This document shows positions 47,601 to 59,838 of a DNA stretch of 64,000 nt, in pieces. The notes beneath the pieces were generated by a model. That model ran no database searches. It was not told where the DNA came from and saw only the letters and a program-made list of their open reading frames with translations. The position numbers and the translations under genes are program-made. This DNA comes from Trichinella spiralis. Taxonomy: Eukaryota > Nematoda > Enoplea > Trichinellida > Trichinellidae. Where the stretch lies: contig CM012953.1 of the NCBI GenBank assembly GCA_000181795.3, forward strand, positions 14,490,183-14,554,182. Direction: 5' to 3'. Within the stretch, counting starts at the first letter, position 1; every line of letters starts with the position of its first letter.

Positions 47601-49320
47601 ACAGCGACACCAAGAGTGGCATCAGGTTTCATGTCACAATTGCCTGACATCCGTTTCGATGGTGTAAACCATATTCTTGGTACAGGACCACAGGGACGTT
47701 GCAAAGTATGCAAACGAAATACCAAGAATATGTGCAGAAAATGCAACGTTCGACTACACGCGGAGCGAGGAAAGCAATGCTTTGAAATTTACCATCGTCA
47801 GAAATAAAATCTCCCATAAATCCTTACATGTCGACATTTGGCTACATATCACCAAAATTTACCTTTTCTGATCAATAAAAGCAATACTTTTACCGGTCAA
47901 GCATTTTTGTCGAGAACAGTCCAATGCTCATCAAATTGAACATGCCTAATTCCATAAGGAATACTGCCACAGATGTCTAACCTCAATATTTTCTTCATTA
48001 GATCCTATGAATGCATCACCAAGTTCTACAGCTCTTGTGCATGCACCAAAACATTTTGGGTAGATAAAGGTTAATTAATGTGTGCAGCAACAATTAATGT
48101 TTTTTTAAGATAAGTGATTACACGAAAGATGGATGTTCTATTTTCACGACACTTTCAAATCACTTTTTTGGATCTGATCACAAATCTACATTGAGCTATG
48201 TTGATTTCCATAGGTATGCTGTTGTGTTTGTTGATTGATTGATGCATGTTTTTCACATTTATGAAAATAATGATTTGCTTTTTATATAATGAATTTTGTA
48301 TTTTCTTTATGAAAAAATATTATATTACAAATATATTTCAAAAATTCAAATATTTTTTGACTTAATAGAATATTAAAATTTTCAAATTATTTATTCGCCT
48401 CATTGTTTTTATTTTGAAGAATCTTACTCGTTTTTACTATGCATATTTTTCGCTGCAATTCATGTGTAGTGTTTTTCAATTGTATTTTAATAAGTAGTAT
48501 TAAAATTATTATTTAGGTTCATTCGAAATTTTCAAATTGAAGTTTGGGAATTTCAATTCATGACATTTTCAACATCAAAAAAAGATTTAACTGAACTAGA
48601 ATTTGCGAAAATGATTTATTCATATATGTATTTGCCTCTTCATCATCAGGAACAGTTTTTCAAACGTCTTGAAGCAAAATCCCATTTAAATTTAGTAATA
48701 AATTTTAATTTTTATTAATATGTATATTGTTTACTTTCATTTTAATATTGTTATTTCAGTTAAATCGAATATCATTTGAAGAAGTATGCAAATTTTTCAC
48801 TCTGTTAAACAATTTGAATAATTTTTCTTACGCTTTGCATTTGTGCAACTTGTCCAATGATCTTTTGACTCACGGTATGTGATTGATTTAAGCTTATGTT
48901 ACAAGTTCATAGTGTTTTTTAAAATTTCTTTCTGAATTTTTTAGCGGAATTTCAGCGAGCAGTGAACGCCAGTTGTGGCTTCAAATTCCAGCCGAATGTT
49001 GTTTCTTCAATTTTCAACGTTTTCAGTGCTGACAATAATGGAAAATTAAGCGTTAATGAACTCATTTCCATGCTACAAAATTGCCGACAATCATTCATTT
49101 TCAAAGTAACATTTCATTATATTAAAAGCATAATTGTTAGTCATTCAAATTATAAATAACATATTTAATTTTTGTTTTAGTTTTAGCAAAATAATATGAA
49201 ATCAGTTGTTTTTGCTTTTAAATTTGTTTCTAGGAGCCGGCACAGTCGCATACATTGTTGGATAATTATAAGCAATGTGTAAGAAGCAAAATTATGCAAT
49301 CATTATCATCATTCAAGTAA
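44634..49320 (+). CDS. MICU2/MICU3-like regulator of the mitochondrial calcium uniporter
   Basis: EF-hand protein that gates the uniporter in the mitochondrial intermembrane space. Twelve exons join in phase to 380 residues (44634-44661, 44716-44756, 44876-44993, 45454-45612, 45833-45915, 45995-46031, 46095-46126, 48110-48213, 48517-48694, 48760-48874, 48945-49105, 49234-49320). YMSPFDFMQSLT, then CTFFRDANHHGLISYFDYLF matches human MICU3 GSTFFRDLGDKGLISYTEYLF better than MICU1. EF-hand 1 (DQNKDGKLEMDE) is canonical. The second visible loop (SADNNGKLSVNE) has Ser at position 1 and may bind weakly. NHFFGSDHKSTLSYVDFHRF is the conserved middle. The N-terminus is a short basic-hydrophobic segment (MIKRCLKYAAVLFAISCIV) that could be a targeting or membrane signal; its two tiny exons are the least certain part. 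The 2-kb seventh intron contains a piggyBac element. Confidence 0.88.
46230..48070 (+). mobile_element. Decayed piggyBac transposon, 1.84 kb, in MICU intron 7
   Basis: Terminal inverted repeats: left CCCTTATCTACCCAA (from 46230), right CCTTTATCTACCCAA on the minus strand (from 48070). The right side abuts an intact TTAA target (48071-48074) and the left a one-base variant TTGA (46226-46229). A second inverted pair, CTGTTCTCGACA, lies inside both ends (46608 and about 47915), like the internal repeats of piggyBac. It contains parts of a transposase gene. It sits wholly inside the intron in the host-gene orientation, and splice sites on both sides remain good. Confidence 0.8.
46967..47807 (+). 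pseudogene. PiggyBac (PGBD-like) transposase remnant
   Basis: An N-terminal piece begins at 46967 (MKRLRSSKMENPMKDEAEAS). A middle piece with VVKWHD-like VKWHDNAIIKIGSN follows at about 47250. The C-terminal third is open from 47361 to 47807: NIVRSYNTGVGGVDYLDRLA, RPTIRSKKWYWPLF, and a cysteine/histidine-rich tail (RCKVCKRNTKNMCRKC...CFEIYH) as in PGBD3-type transposases. Most of the catalytic DDD core is deleted and the pieces are out of frame with one another, so it is inactive. The intact C-terminal frame suggests either moderate age or chance survival. Confidence 0.8.
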
Positions 49321-49686
49321 AAAATGCCATTCAACTGCTGGTTGTTCCAAAGTAGTACAATTGTTGTTCTTTTTAATGAGTACTCATTGACTGAGTTTAA
49401 TTTTCAATATAGAAAAACACAAATTTACACACTTTCAAATTTGTTACGTGAAATGATTTACATAAGTGAATATTAAATATTGATTTATTTTTTTATTATT
49501 GTTATTTTACAATGAATAAACAGTAAATAAAAGATAGAAGCAACAAATGAAAAATAGACAGCAAAGGAGAAAATAAAACAAAAAATTTACAGTATGAAAA
49601 AAATAATACTCAAGCTTAAATATGGAAATGTGAGAAAATTTTTTTAAATAATTTTTTTTATTGTTCATGTAAATTATATTGATTTG
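49321..49686. other. Short convergent spacer
   Basis: 366 bases between the stop codons of MICU (+) and astacin (-). AT-rich, with several AATAAA-like words on both strands. No gene. Confidence 0.5.
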
Positions 49687-52600
49687 TTATGGCCATGTGT
49701 GCTTCAGTATGGAAGTTTTGCAAAGGTTGCAAGATTTTGAACAAACTTTTTGCATGAATTCGGCATTTCTATCATTGCACATACCCCAGTTGGCGTATTG
49801 GTTGCAACGTTTTGCAAACCCTTCACTGTCGGTGCAACGTTTTTCTTGTTGTCGATTTTGGTTGCGGTGGTGTTGTTCTTCCACTGGTTCATCTTCTAAT
49901 TCGGAGTTACTGTTGACCGCATCGTCGTAGTCGTTGGATGCAGTTGCAGAATCGGCAGACGAACATTTGTTGCAAGATTTCGCGCATGTTGCAGCCATGA
50001 AATGCAAATATCCGACCCGATTGCAGAAGCCCGTTTCACTCCACTTTTTGCAGTGACCATTCAGATCTTCGCAATGAGTCGGTGGTGCTGTCGATTTGAC
50101 TTCGGGATCGGGATCCCCTTGACACCAGTTGCAAGCTTTGCGGCAATTTTTACGCATGAATTCCGTATTGGATGTGCAATGGTTCATCCACTTCCACAAG
50201 TAGCATTCCCAGCGCTTGTTGTCGCAGTTCACTTCGACGACAGGTCTGGCCGTTGTGACCGGCAGGGTGGTGGTTGTGATCGACGGACGCGGTCTTGCAG
50301 ACGTGTAACGTCCACTGTTGGTCAGCCAATTTTCGTCACAGTCGTACAGCTTGTTCAGCTTGAGCAAATCCGACTCGCTGAATCCTCTCCTCTGCCCCAT
50401 CAGTTCGCCACCAGGCTTCAGTGCGTGAATTGTGCGCTGGCCGTTGCGACTGAACGCGTATGGACCGTAATGCATGATGCTCCCGTAGTCGTAGCCAACG
50501 CCCAGCGTGTCCATTGACCGGTAGTCATATTTCTGGAATTGATCCTCATTGTAAGGGACAATATTCTTCCATATTATTTGTATATATTGATCACGATCAG
50601 TTCGACTTTGTTCGTGAAAAAAACCAGCAGTGTGCATCAACTCGTGTATTATAATACCATGCTGCAAAAATTACAATTTATCAGAATTAGCAAAATTTAG
50701 AACGAAAAACCATTTTATTAACAAACAAATTATCAAATTTATTTATTTCTCTTCTCATGTTTGTTTGTAGTTGAAAAAATTAACTTAAATTTTTGAAACG
50801 AAACCTCTTTGATCAATGGAAAAAGCCTTCTTTTTGGATAATGTATTATTACCAGTTTTTCCACATAGCAAAAGCGGACTACTTGCTCTAATAATCTGTT
50901 TAATGGGTCAAAGTTTCTACCTATACGTGTATACGTAATTTTGTCGTTAGCTACAGCAGAGCTTGCTGTGAAACGCGTATGCCTGGCTGAATTGGGTTAG
51001 AAGCACAAAGCGAAATTTATTTTCCTCTTTACCCATTCAACTCTTTCATTTAACCTAAAATTACTCTCACCAATCTGAATTAAGTGGAGGGGGGGTATGT
51101 ACGTCATCTTTTGTTGTAATTTGAAAAAAAGGAATACTTTTTTTTGCTTTGCCTTCCTATTATATTCGACAGAGAAATATTGAATTTCAAAATTTTAATT
51201 ATTTCATTTGTAAACCTTGAATATTTTTTTCAAAGTTTATAAAATTCATACACAATGACTGAAACTATTATATTATTCTGTTAAATTAATTTTGAAAAAA
51301 ATTAATTGTCCTTGACAATCAGAAATTGGAATTATTGCAAATGTTAAAAAAAGAATAAAAATGTGAAATTAGATTAAAATAAAATGTAAATTTAAAATCT
51401 TAATTGTTGTAATTTAATTGTCGATCAACTATTTTAGTGGAACAATTGAAAAAAGTTGTTTTTCACAAGTTTTCCGCCAAAGACGATCACCACAGTCGAG
51501 CAAATAAGTGAAATTTGAAAGAAAAAAAAAGCATTTACATATTTAAACATGCATAATTTAAATAATATCTTACTTCCATACAACCAGCATCCAAAGACAG
51601 CGGCTGTTCTCCACCTATTCGACCAACCATTGAAAAGCATCCGTCAACAGGTTCAATGTAGACGTAGTCACGATGCTTGTCCTTATCTCGAGGAACAAAA
51701 CGGAGGCAGGTCTTCTTGTGAAAATCGTCCATGGCTTTGGCGATAACTTTCCTACTGTACATACCGTAACGGCTGGATAAAACGTACGGTATGGAACGAT
51801 CACGCCAACGATGCCAACTATCCCGCACTGCGCTGTGGGCGACACCTGTTGGATTGCGCTGAAACGACTGTTGGTTTGAGCCGGCAAAGCCGGCAATGTC
51901 GCCTTCGAATTTTCCCGCCTTCAACAGCGGATCTTCGGGAACGTTGAATCCCAACTTGCGAAGATCCACATCTTCGACGAAGAAATTGTCCGCAAAATCG
52001 TCCACATCCAAACTTGTTTTGTAATCTGGCTCATCTGAACGGATTATCTGAAAAAAGAGATGAAGCATGCTATTTATTATTTAAAAAAATAAACCGCAAA
52101 ATATGCAAAACCGTCCATTGAACTTTATCCAAAATTTCCCACCGTTTTACATGCACGTATTGTTCAAAAAGTTTGAAGAGCAGAAAATGTATTGCATGTT
52201 ATTTTATTAAAATGTTTGCTGAAATACTTCAAAAATGAAGCAATTTTTATAAAGTCGAACACTAGAAATTAACAGTGAACTGTGTGATAATTAATAATTA
52301 TGCAGTTAATGTTGAAAATTGATCATCAATAACAACAAATAAATAAGCTTGCAAATATTGCCCAATTGTTATTATACAAAGCCACTTGTGAAGTTGAAAT
52401 TCAAATTTAACAAATAGATCAGCAATGAATTGCCGCTATTTGACAAAAACAAGACGACATTTGTTGCATTAAAAATGTATAACCGTGATGAAATAATGAA
52501 AATTTCAAAATTCATCATTGCTAGCGACAACTGCGACTTTTTGTTTCTTGAAATTTCAATTAATTAGCTTGCCAAAAACAGTTGCTAAATTTATTCTCAA

Positions 52601-52895
52601 ATGATAAAATGATCGCATTTGCAGCACAACGTGATGGAAAAGGCCAAATGTTGTATCATATGATTCATTTATGTATATATATACAGCTTGCTATTTGAAT
52701 GTTTTGCTGCTTTTTGAATTTAAAAATAAAATTTTCCTCATCATGGCACATGCCCATTTTACAATGAACAATAATAATTAAAATGAATGTTGAAAATTAA
52801 AAATATGCACCAAAAAAATTGCATTTCAAAAATTAATATTAAAAAAATTGAATAATAAGGATAATAAACAAATAAGAAAAAAAATTTCATTTCAT

Positions 52896-52933
<38 letters not shown>

Positions 52934-54397
52934 AATTTAAACATGGTAAAATTAAAAAAGAAAAGAAAGCCATACACGAAGTTATTCAATAAAAAATAAC
53001 TATGCATATATTTATTTAAATTTTGAAGTAAACTTTTATTTAAATAAACCGAATCAATTAATCACTGGTGAAAAATCTTTTTTTCAAGATTAAACATTTT
53101 CTTATTTGCTTTTGAAGCATTTTACTTATATAATAAATATGATTATATGGTTTGTTTATATTACATTATAAATATATGTATATGTATTTGTAAAAAGTTG
53201 AGCAACTTAATGTCTTCAAGTAACAGAAGAAATATTTTTAATGAAGCATATTTAATTCTCATTTCTGAATAATATTAATAATGAACAAAATGTTTCTGCA
53301 TCTTTAGTAATCTGAGTCATCTGCACACTGCAAGAATCTATCATTGTAAATTGATTTAAATAAAAATAAATGAAAACTCTTAATTTCTACCAGTGATCAT
53401 GTGTGTGCGTGTGTGTGTTAGAGTGAAATTGCTGCATATTAGTCATGTAATATTAAAATAATTACACATTGAATTTCTTTCAAGATCCCGTCAAAATAAG
53501 AGGGGGAAGTGCAAAATAAGCACTTGTTAGTTAAAGGAAAATGAAATAAATTATTGCAATTTATCAGGTTATTCATTTGAAATGGATGATTCATTCATAT
53601 TTATGATATTCTTCACGCTCACTTCAACTAAACATAACATACCACAAGTAAATGGTGATTAGTCATAAAAATTGAATTTTTCACTAGAATACAAAAGGAA
53701 GAAGAAAATCTTTTAACATTTGCTTATTTTTTAATACGAATCATCATTTTTGAAAGTTCTTCTTATTCAATACTTCAAAATTTACGACGCCTTAAAAATA
53801 ATATGAATCATTTTATAGTTTGTTTGTTTATTTATTTAGGCGTTGTAATTATTGTTGAATTGAATGAAAGATCATTCCTCTGAAGTAAATTCTTTTTGTA
53901 AAAAAATTTTTAATAAAAATAAAGTTCATTTAATATTAAAAAAAATTTAAACTATTAATATGTATGTGAAAGTTGAAAATTTTTGGCAATTATGTGAAAT
54001 TGAAGTGTACAATTTGCCGTAAAAATGTTGAGAAATAGATTACTGAATAAATTATATTTTCAAGAAGAAATATTTCAAGAAAGAGAAAAAGAAAATACAT
54101 GCAACAAAGTGAAGTGAAATTTTCATGAAAATGTATATTTTCCAAGAGAAAAAGAGAAGAAAATTTTTCTTAATAAATGTAAAATTAAAAAAGAAGAGAA
54201 AAAAAGTTAGCATTTATAAATAACAAAATAAGATATAAAATAGTTGCAGTACTTACATCTTCAGGGGTAAGTTTTATGGCATAAGTTTGATAATGATGCG
54301 CAGGCAAAAGAAGAAGAAGAAGAAGATGAAGAAGAACCAACCGGATAACAATGAATGCCGTTGAAAAGTTGGATTTAAATATTCTTTCGCAAAGCAT
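49687..54397 (-). CDS. Astacin metalloprotease with three C-terminal ShKT domains (NAS-type)
   Basis: Secreted zinc endopeptidase of the kind that processes cuticle collagen or host tissue in nematodes. Three exons (54397-54257, 52047-51574, 50661-49687) give 529 residues. Exon 1 holds a long hydrophobic signal peptide (FIVIRLVLLHLLLLLLLPA). The propeptide carries the FEGD aspartate switch, which holds the zinc site latent. The catalytic domain starts near NPTGVAHSAVRDSWHRWRDR, and has the zinc motif HELMHTAGFFHEQSR and the Met-turn GSIMHYGPYAFS. After a Thr/Pro-rich linker come three six-cysteine ShKT domains, each ending C-x3-C-x2-C (CRKACNWC, CAKSCNKC, CSKSCNLC), with an acidic and then Gln/Arg-rich spacer before the third. 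All catalytic residues are present. The zinc motif falls right after the exon 2/3 junction (GCME-HGIII). The start is the first ATG before the signal sequence. The first intron is 2.2 kb. Confidence 0.95.
52899..52930. repeat. (TA)n microsatellite
   Basis: Sixteen AT dinucleotides in an unbroken run within the long first intron of the astacin gene. Likely length-polymorphic. Confidence 0.95.
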
Positions 54398-57300
54398 ATC
54401 TGTCGGATTTAATGCGAACAAAATTAGTGAATGGATAATTGATGAATTTTAATTTAAATAAATATGATGGTCGAATAAATGAAGAAGAAGAAGATAGAGG
54501 GGGGAGAGAGAGTGAGAGAGGGTATGTGTATGTGCTTTCGTGTGTGCTGTTTTTTTCCAGAAGGAAAAAGTTTAAAACTTCAACAAGCAACGACGGCAGC
54601 TTTCAGACAAACTGACTGACGTCGGTCTGGGTAGACGACGCATTAGTGTCTTTCTCTTTCTCTCTTCTCTGATGTGCATGTACGTATGCACGTGGTAGGG
54701 GTGTTGGGGGTGCACGGAATGCGCTTTCTTGCCATTCAAAGCGACACCATGGGGGAAATTTGCTCACCAGGGGGCGCCACCGTCGAACTAACTGGAAAAT
54801 GGCTGTTGCTAGGGTGGCTTTGAAATGATGCCTGCACCACAAAGGGCCAAAAATGTTTTCAGGCTAGTTTTGCATAATTCTGAACAGAAACTCGACCGAG
54901 AAACTGAAATTAAATAAAAAAAACAACAAAGAAATAAAAAGGAAAATGGAAGTAAAAAAGCAAGCAATGGAAAAGGCTGGGTGAAAAGTAAGAAGCAAAG
55001 AAAACCATACTCAGACGCTGATTATGATGAAGACAAAAAAATGTATGAATAAACAATATTTGAAAAGAAAAATATTTAAAAATAAAAATTGACAATTTTA
55101 ATTTCAATAATTAATAATAATATTGATGATAATAATTGAATTGGCTCAAATGGATCAAAAATGATGCTATTTCTGAAATTTGGATGTCCTCGTTATTGTG
55201 GGCAAACTGGTTCAAGCGAAGATTCTCAACGTCCTCTCTTGTGTTTTACTTTTCATTAAACTTTTTTTCTTCCACTTCCGTCAGTTGAAAATTTTAAAAA
55301 TAATTTTAAATAAAGTTATTCAAAAAAAATGAAAAAGTAAAATAGTTTATTAAAATCAATTCAACTAAACAATTTAAACTTTACACAAAGCAATAGCATA
55401 TTTTTTTTTCTATCAATGCAAAACGTTGTTTTTCGATTCAGTTCTTTTTTTTTGCTGTTGTTTCATTTTAAATTTAAATCAGTCAACAAAATGTTTACGC
55501 ACATTTATTTTTTAAAATAACTTTATCGACGAATAAGTTTGAATGAAATTAATAATTCCATTTCACAACATCACTCACTCTCACTCATTGCAAGCATATG
55601 TTTAATGATTGGAAAAAAGAAAAAATAAATATTTCATTTTGATTAGTTTGACATTTGCCATGAAATCTGAGCAAAAATGAATAATAATTTTATTTTATAA
55701 TTGTTATGCTAAAGTTTCTATTTCTTATTGATCAAAATATTTAATGGTTTTACCGGTGAATAGAATGAACAAACGTGCAAAAATTTTACAAAAGAATTTT
55801 CAATTTCAAAATGAAAAAAAATTCATTTTAAACTTCCAACAGCTGAACTGAAAGTAGTAAAATTTTATTTAAAATTCTTTGACGCTTTCAATTCTAACTG
55901 CAAAGTAAATGTTAATAGCTAAATTTTATGTTAAACAATTCGCATTTCAATAAACACGCAGCATTTCATTTATCGAGAAAGCAATTTTCATACAATTATC
56001 TTAAACATATTAAATGACGGAATATCTCAACGGCTATTTTTATTTATAATGGACAGAAATGTCACATTTCTTTCTTCAATGCATTAAACTTTTTTTAACT
56101 TTTTATTTTTCAAATTATGTAAATTAAATCAAATAACGTATAAAAGGATTTACATTTACTTTACATCGAAAAACTTCAAGCTGCATTAACAACTGACAAA
56201 TAAAAAAGTCATCACAATTGTACTTGATTATTTTACAAAAATTGTAAAGCTTTAAAATATTTGACTGAGAAGGTGTGACTGAATTTCTCAAGTTCACCAT
56301 TTTTACTGAAGGTTAGCACAAATACTGTTGAATATAAATTTTTTTTAATTTTCTGAAAAGTACAGCATACTTTTGAAAAAATGGTCATCTTTTTCAGATC
56401 AATTTAATAAGATCAAAGCACAAGCATTACCGCAACGCATATTATTGTACTGGGATGTCGTTTTAATAAAACGATCGAAAGTGATTTAATTTACTACAGA
56501 AATATATTTGCTATGTGATTTCCTCAACTCAAACTAAAATATCAACTAAAACAAAAGCAAAATAAAATTTTATTTCACATCATGAAAAAATTGTAATATT
56601 TAAACTGTAATTTAAATTTAATAATACTCGATATTCTTCAACTTGGGAATATCACTTGACTCGAGATTAAATCTCACCGAATGCTTTATAATTAATAGTA
56701 TACATGATGTGACTGAGATGACCAATTTTCATCAATGATCAGATATTTCAAAATTAAAAAAACATTACAATTAACAAACCAACACATGATGCATTTTCAA
56801 AAAAATTTGTCAAAACTGTATCAATAATTCACTGATTTCAAACTTGAAAAAGTTTGATTACTTTTCGGATAAATGCTAAGTTTCTTCATAAAATTTCATT
56901 CAAAACCGGTTTTTTTCCATCTGGACATTAATTCAATTTATTAAAATATGTATGTAATACAATTTTTTGAAAAACTAACTTCTTCCAATTCTCACCAGAT
57001 TTTTATCATGTTCATTAGAAATCAAAGATTCTTTAAAAAATTTTAACAATCTTTGTTCACAATATGTTCAAATTTTATTTCTCATACCATTTCTCAAAAA
57101 TTTAAGAATACATTAAATATACTGCAATGAGTTAAAAACAGCAGCTAATTGTGCAAGCACAATCACATTTCATTTTTTCAGTCATGATCGCAAATGTTTC
57201 GAATAATTTCAAAAAAGCTTGATTTGCGTTTTTCAAATTGTAGTGAATTTATTTTCCGAATATATTCTTTGAAATTTTCTTCAAAAATTGCTCATCATAA

Positions 57301-58204
57301 TAAGCATCTTTTTAAATGTTGCTAAAAAACAATATGATACTCCTTTGTTGTTTAATTATTACAACTAGTTTGTAATTGGAGGATTTGCTATTCATCTTCA
57401 TCTCAAGGAGTAAAAAAGTATGGCGCGGTGAAATCAAATTCGAATACTGGATAGTAATGCTCCAAATTTCTATTCAATTATATTCATCGTGCTATTTCTT
57501 CAAATAAAAATAAGTTAAACATGTTTTTGACATATTAAAAGAGAAATTACATGACTGCTGTTTTCTTCATCATATTCCATTTAAATATTTGAAGCCCACT
57601 CAAGGCTGCACCTTATTATTTTAGATAATAAAATATAGGTTATTTTCATTCAAACTTTTATCCAATCATTAAATATCGTAACAATTTTAAAAGTTTAATA
57701 TACTGTTTTGCACTTACAACAACATTATTTTATTTCTTTTTGGGATATAAAGTTTAATTTATTACAAATAAAGTAACAAAAAATTACCAATGGAATTATT
57801 CTTAATTGTTAATGAGAATGGATTTCAGTGCTATGTATTTTTTTCATCGGCTTCATTTCAAAAAAACATAAATGAATTAATAGTAATAATGTCAGAAAAT
57901 GACCAAGAAATACAATTGGGTTATAACACATTAATTTAAACAGTAAAACAAAAGAGTACATCGCTGATGGCAGTTTTTTTATAATTACTGAATTTGAGAA
58001 GTAATTCTGTGAAATTTAGTAACATAAATTAAAAACAATAAAAATTATTACATTACATTAATTTAATAACAATAGAAAACGCAGCAATTAATTAAATAAG
58101 TTTTTGATAAAATTAGAACTACAGTAATTTGGTTTAAACATGAACATCAGTACAATAACATTATTTGTATTATTTCTTACTCTGGTTGAGTAGACTTTTT
58201 AGCC
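54398..58204. other. Divergent intergenic region, astacin / SREK1IP1
   Basis: The first 450 bases hold the astacin promoter area: GAA/AAG-type purine runs (54308-54335, 54478-54497), a GGGGAGAGAGAGTGAGAGAG tract and a GC-rich patch with the CTCF-like site. From 54.9 to 58.2 kb the DNA is AT-rich with no coding-like frames, repeats or RNA genes that I can recognise. Confidence 0.5.
54764..54780 (+). promoter_or_regulatory. Candidate CTCF-binding site
   Basis: TCACCAGGGGGCGCCAC fits the animal CTCF core CCASYAGRKGGCRS almost perfectly. It sits about 370 bases upstream of the astacin start in a GC-rich patch (54600-54850), which is otherwise rare in this AT-rich window. Trichinella is reported to retain a CTCF orthologue, whereas C. 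elegans has lost it, so a functional insulator or promoter-proximal site is possible. A chance match cannot be excluded from sequence alone. Confidence 0.45.
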
Positions 58205-59260
58205 ATGTTTGGTAAAATATATATTTCCATATTGAATTTATGATTATATTTTAGATTGTTTTAGGTGACCCTGATTTTTCAGAGCCACAGCAGAATGATC
58301 CTTCCAAAGGCGCTTGTCGGAAATGTGGTTACGTGGGCCATTTGACTTACCAATGCAGAAATTTAATTAAACTTAAAGCGCAAAAAGATGTGGTTATTGA
58401 TATTTCTTCGACAAGCTCAGAAAGCGAAACGGATACCCCTATTGTTGCTGAAGGTAAAAACTTTTTCTGAAAACAATTTGAAACGCATTTACAATTCTTT
58501 GAAATGCAGTCTTTTTGATTATTATATAAGTACATTTATTTTCATTTATGAACTGTAGCTTTATAATTCATATATTATTGAAATATTGAATTGAAAATTT
58601 AAAATTCACCAAGTTCACTTGAAGTTTCAACATACAACGCTTTTAATATATTATTTAATATAATCGAGTATGCGTTACATATTTATATTTAACATTATAC
58701 AAATAAATTGACAAACGAATATTTATTATTTTCAGAAAAGAAAAAGTTGTCTAAGCTGATGAAGAAAAAAGAACGAAAGGAGCGGAAGTAAGATTTCAGT
58801 GCATTATTTTACAATTTGTATTTAATTTTCTGTGTATATGCATCATATTTTTTACTCGTAGTTTTCTTACCCTACTGCTGTTAATATTTTATACAGAAAG
58901 TTCAGAAATGAAATGGGAAATTTTTAATGATTATTATTTTTCCACAGAAATTAGTGTTCTTGCTGATTTATTGTAAAAGTGTATTTTTTACTTTAAACAA
59001 ATAGTAAGTGTTTAACGGATTTGTTATTTTTACTTTGTTCTTTTTAGTGATAAGAGGAAAAACAAAAATTTGTATTATTTTTTACAAATTGTAGGGAAAA
59101 GCGTAAAGAGCAGGCTGGAAATTCGGAAAAGGGTGAGAAGAAAAGAAAGAAAGAAAGTAAAAGTCGTCACGATGGTAAACGTTATAAAGAACATAAAAAG
59201 AAGAAAACGGAAAAAGTCACTTCAAAGAGGACGGAAAAAGTTAGCCAACAAGGTGACTGA
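58205..59260 (+). CDS. SREK1IP1: SREK1IP1-like zinc-knuckle splicing-factor partner
   Basis: Mammalian SREK1IP1 (p18SRP) binds the SR-related splicing regulator SREK1. Four exons (58205-58211, 58265-58453, 58736-58787, 59095-59260) give 137 residues, near the human 155. Exon 1 is only seven coding bases (ATG TTT G), and the start is chosen because it joins in phase to give MFGDPDFSEPQQND. The single CCHC knuckle CRKCGYVGHLTYQCRN matches human CKKCGYPGHLTFECRN, and KDVVIDISSTSSESETD matches RDIVLDVSSTSSEDSDE. The rest is Lys/Glu-rich (KKERKERKEKRKEQ, then HKKKKTEKVT), as in the family, and probably nuclear and disordered. Good match in domain order and spacing. Confidence 0.9.
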
Positions 59261-59838
59261 ATTGAAAACAACTTTTTTCCTTGTTTCTCTCAAACGGTTT
59301 ACTGTAACAATGACTTTGTAATGTGCTGAATGGTGGTGCATTGATTCTTTAGAGCTAGTTGCTGATTTATTGAAATTTTAATGGAACAGATTTGCTTAAT
59401 GAAAGTTAAAACAAAAAGCTTTTCAAATTATATAATCCATTTACACTTTTTTAAAAATATATTTGCAGTAAAATTGAAGTAAAAGCTTACGATTGATTGG
59501 TTCTGCTGCATGTTCAATTTATTAACGGTTTTGGTGTGATTTTGTGCTGAATGAATGTCCAGTTAAATAAATATTTCAGCGTATGCGAATTTTAATTATG
59601 ATTATGAATGTGAAAAATTCAAAAAAACAGATGAAGAAAAGAAATGAATGATATACTTTGTAAATAATTTTTTGACAAAAATTTTGTATGAGATTTCAAA
59701 TTGATTTACAGAGTATGGTGGTTTTTGATTTTTGACGAATGTTGAAAATATTTTAAATTGAAAGTTTTTTTAGAAATGTAAAATTATTGAATAAAATATC
59801 GTTTGAATTCCAATCTATTCTAAGGTGTATTGTATGAA
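59261..59838. other. Spacer between SREK1IP1 and RCC1
   Basis: AT-rich 578 bases between two same-strand genes. No extra gene, and no clear TATA element. Too long and promoter-like to argue for an operon. Confidence 0.45.

Noticed and set aside
50002-50517. 171-codon plus-strand frame over the astacin gene
   Set aside because: Shadow of the catalytic and ShKT exon on the opposite strand.
54603-54842. 79-codon minus-strand frame upstream of astacin
   Set aside because: A GC-rich promoter-like region with no conserved domain; the signal-peptide exon starts downstream at 54397.
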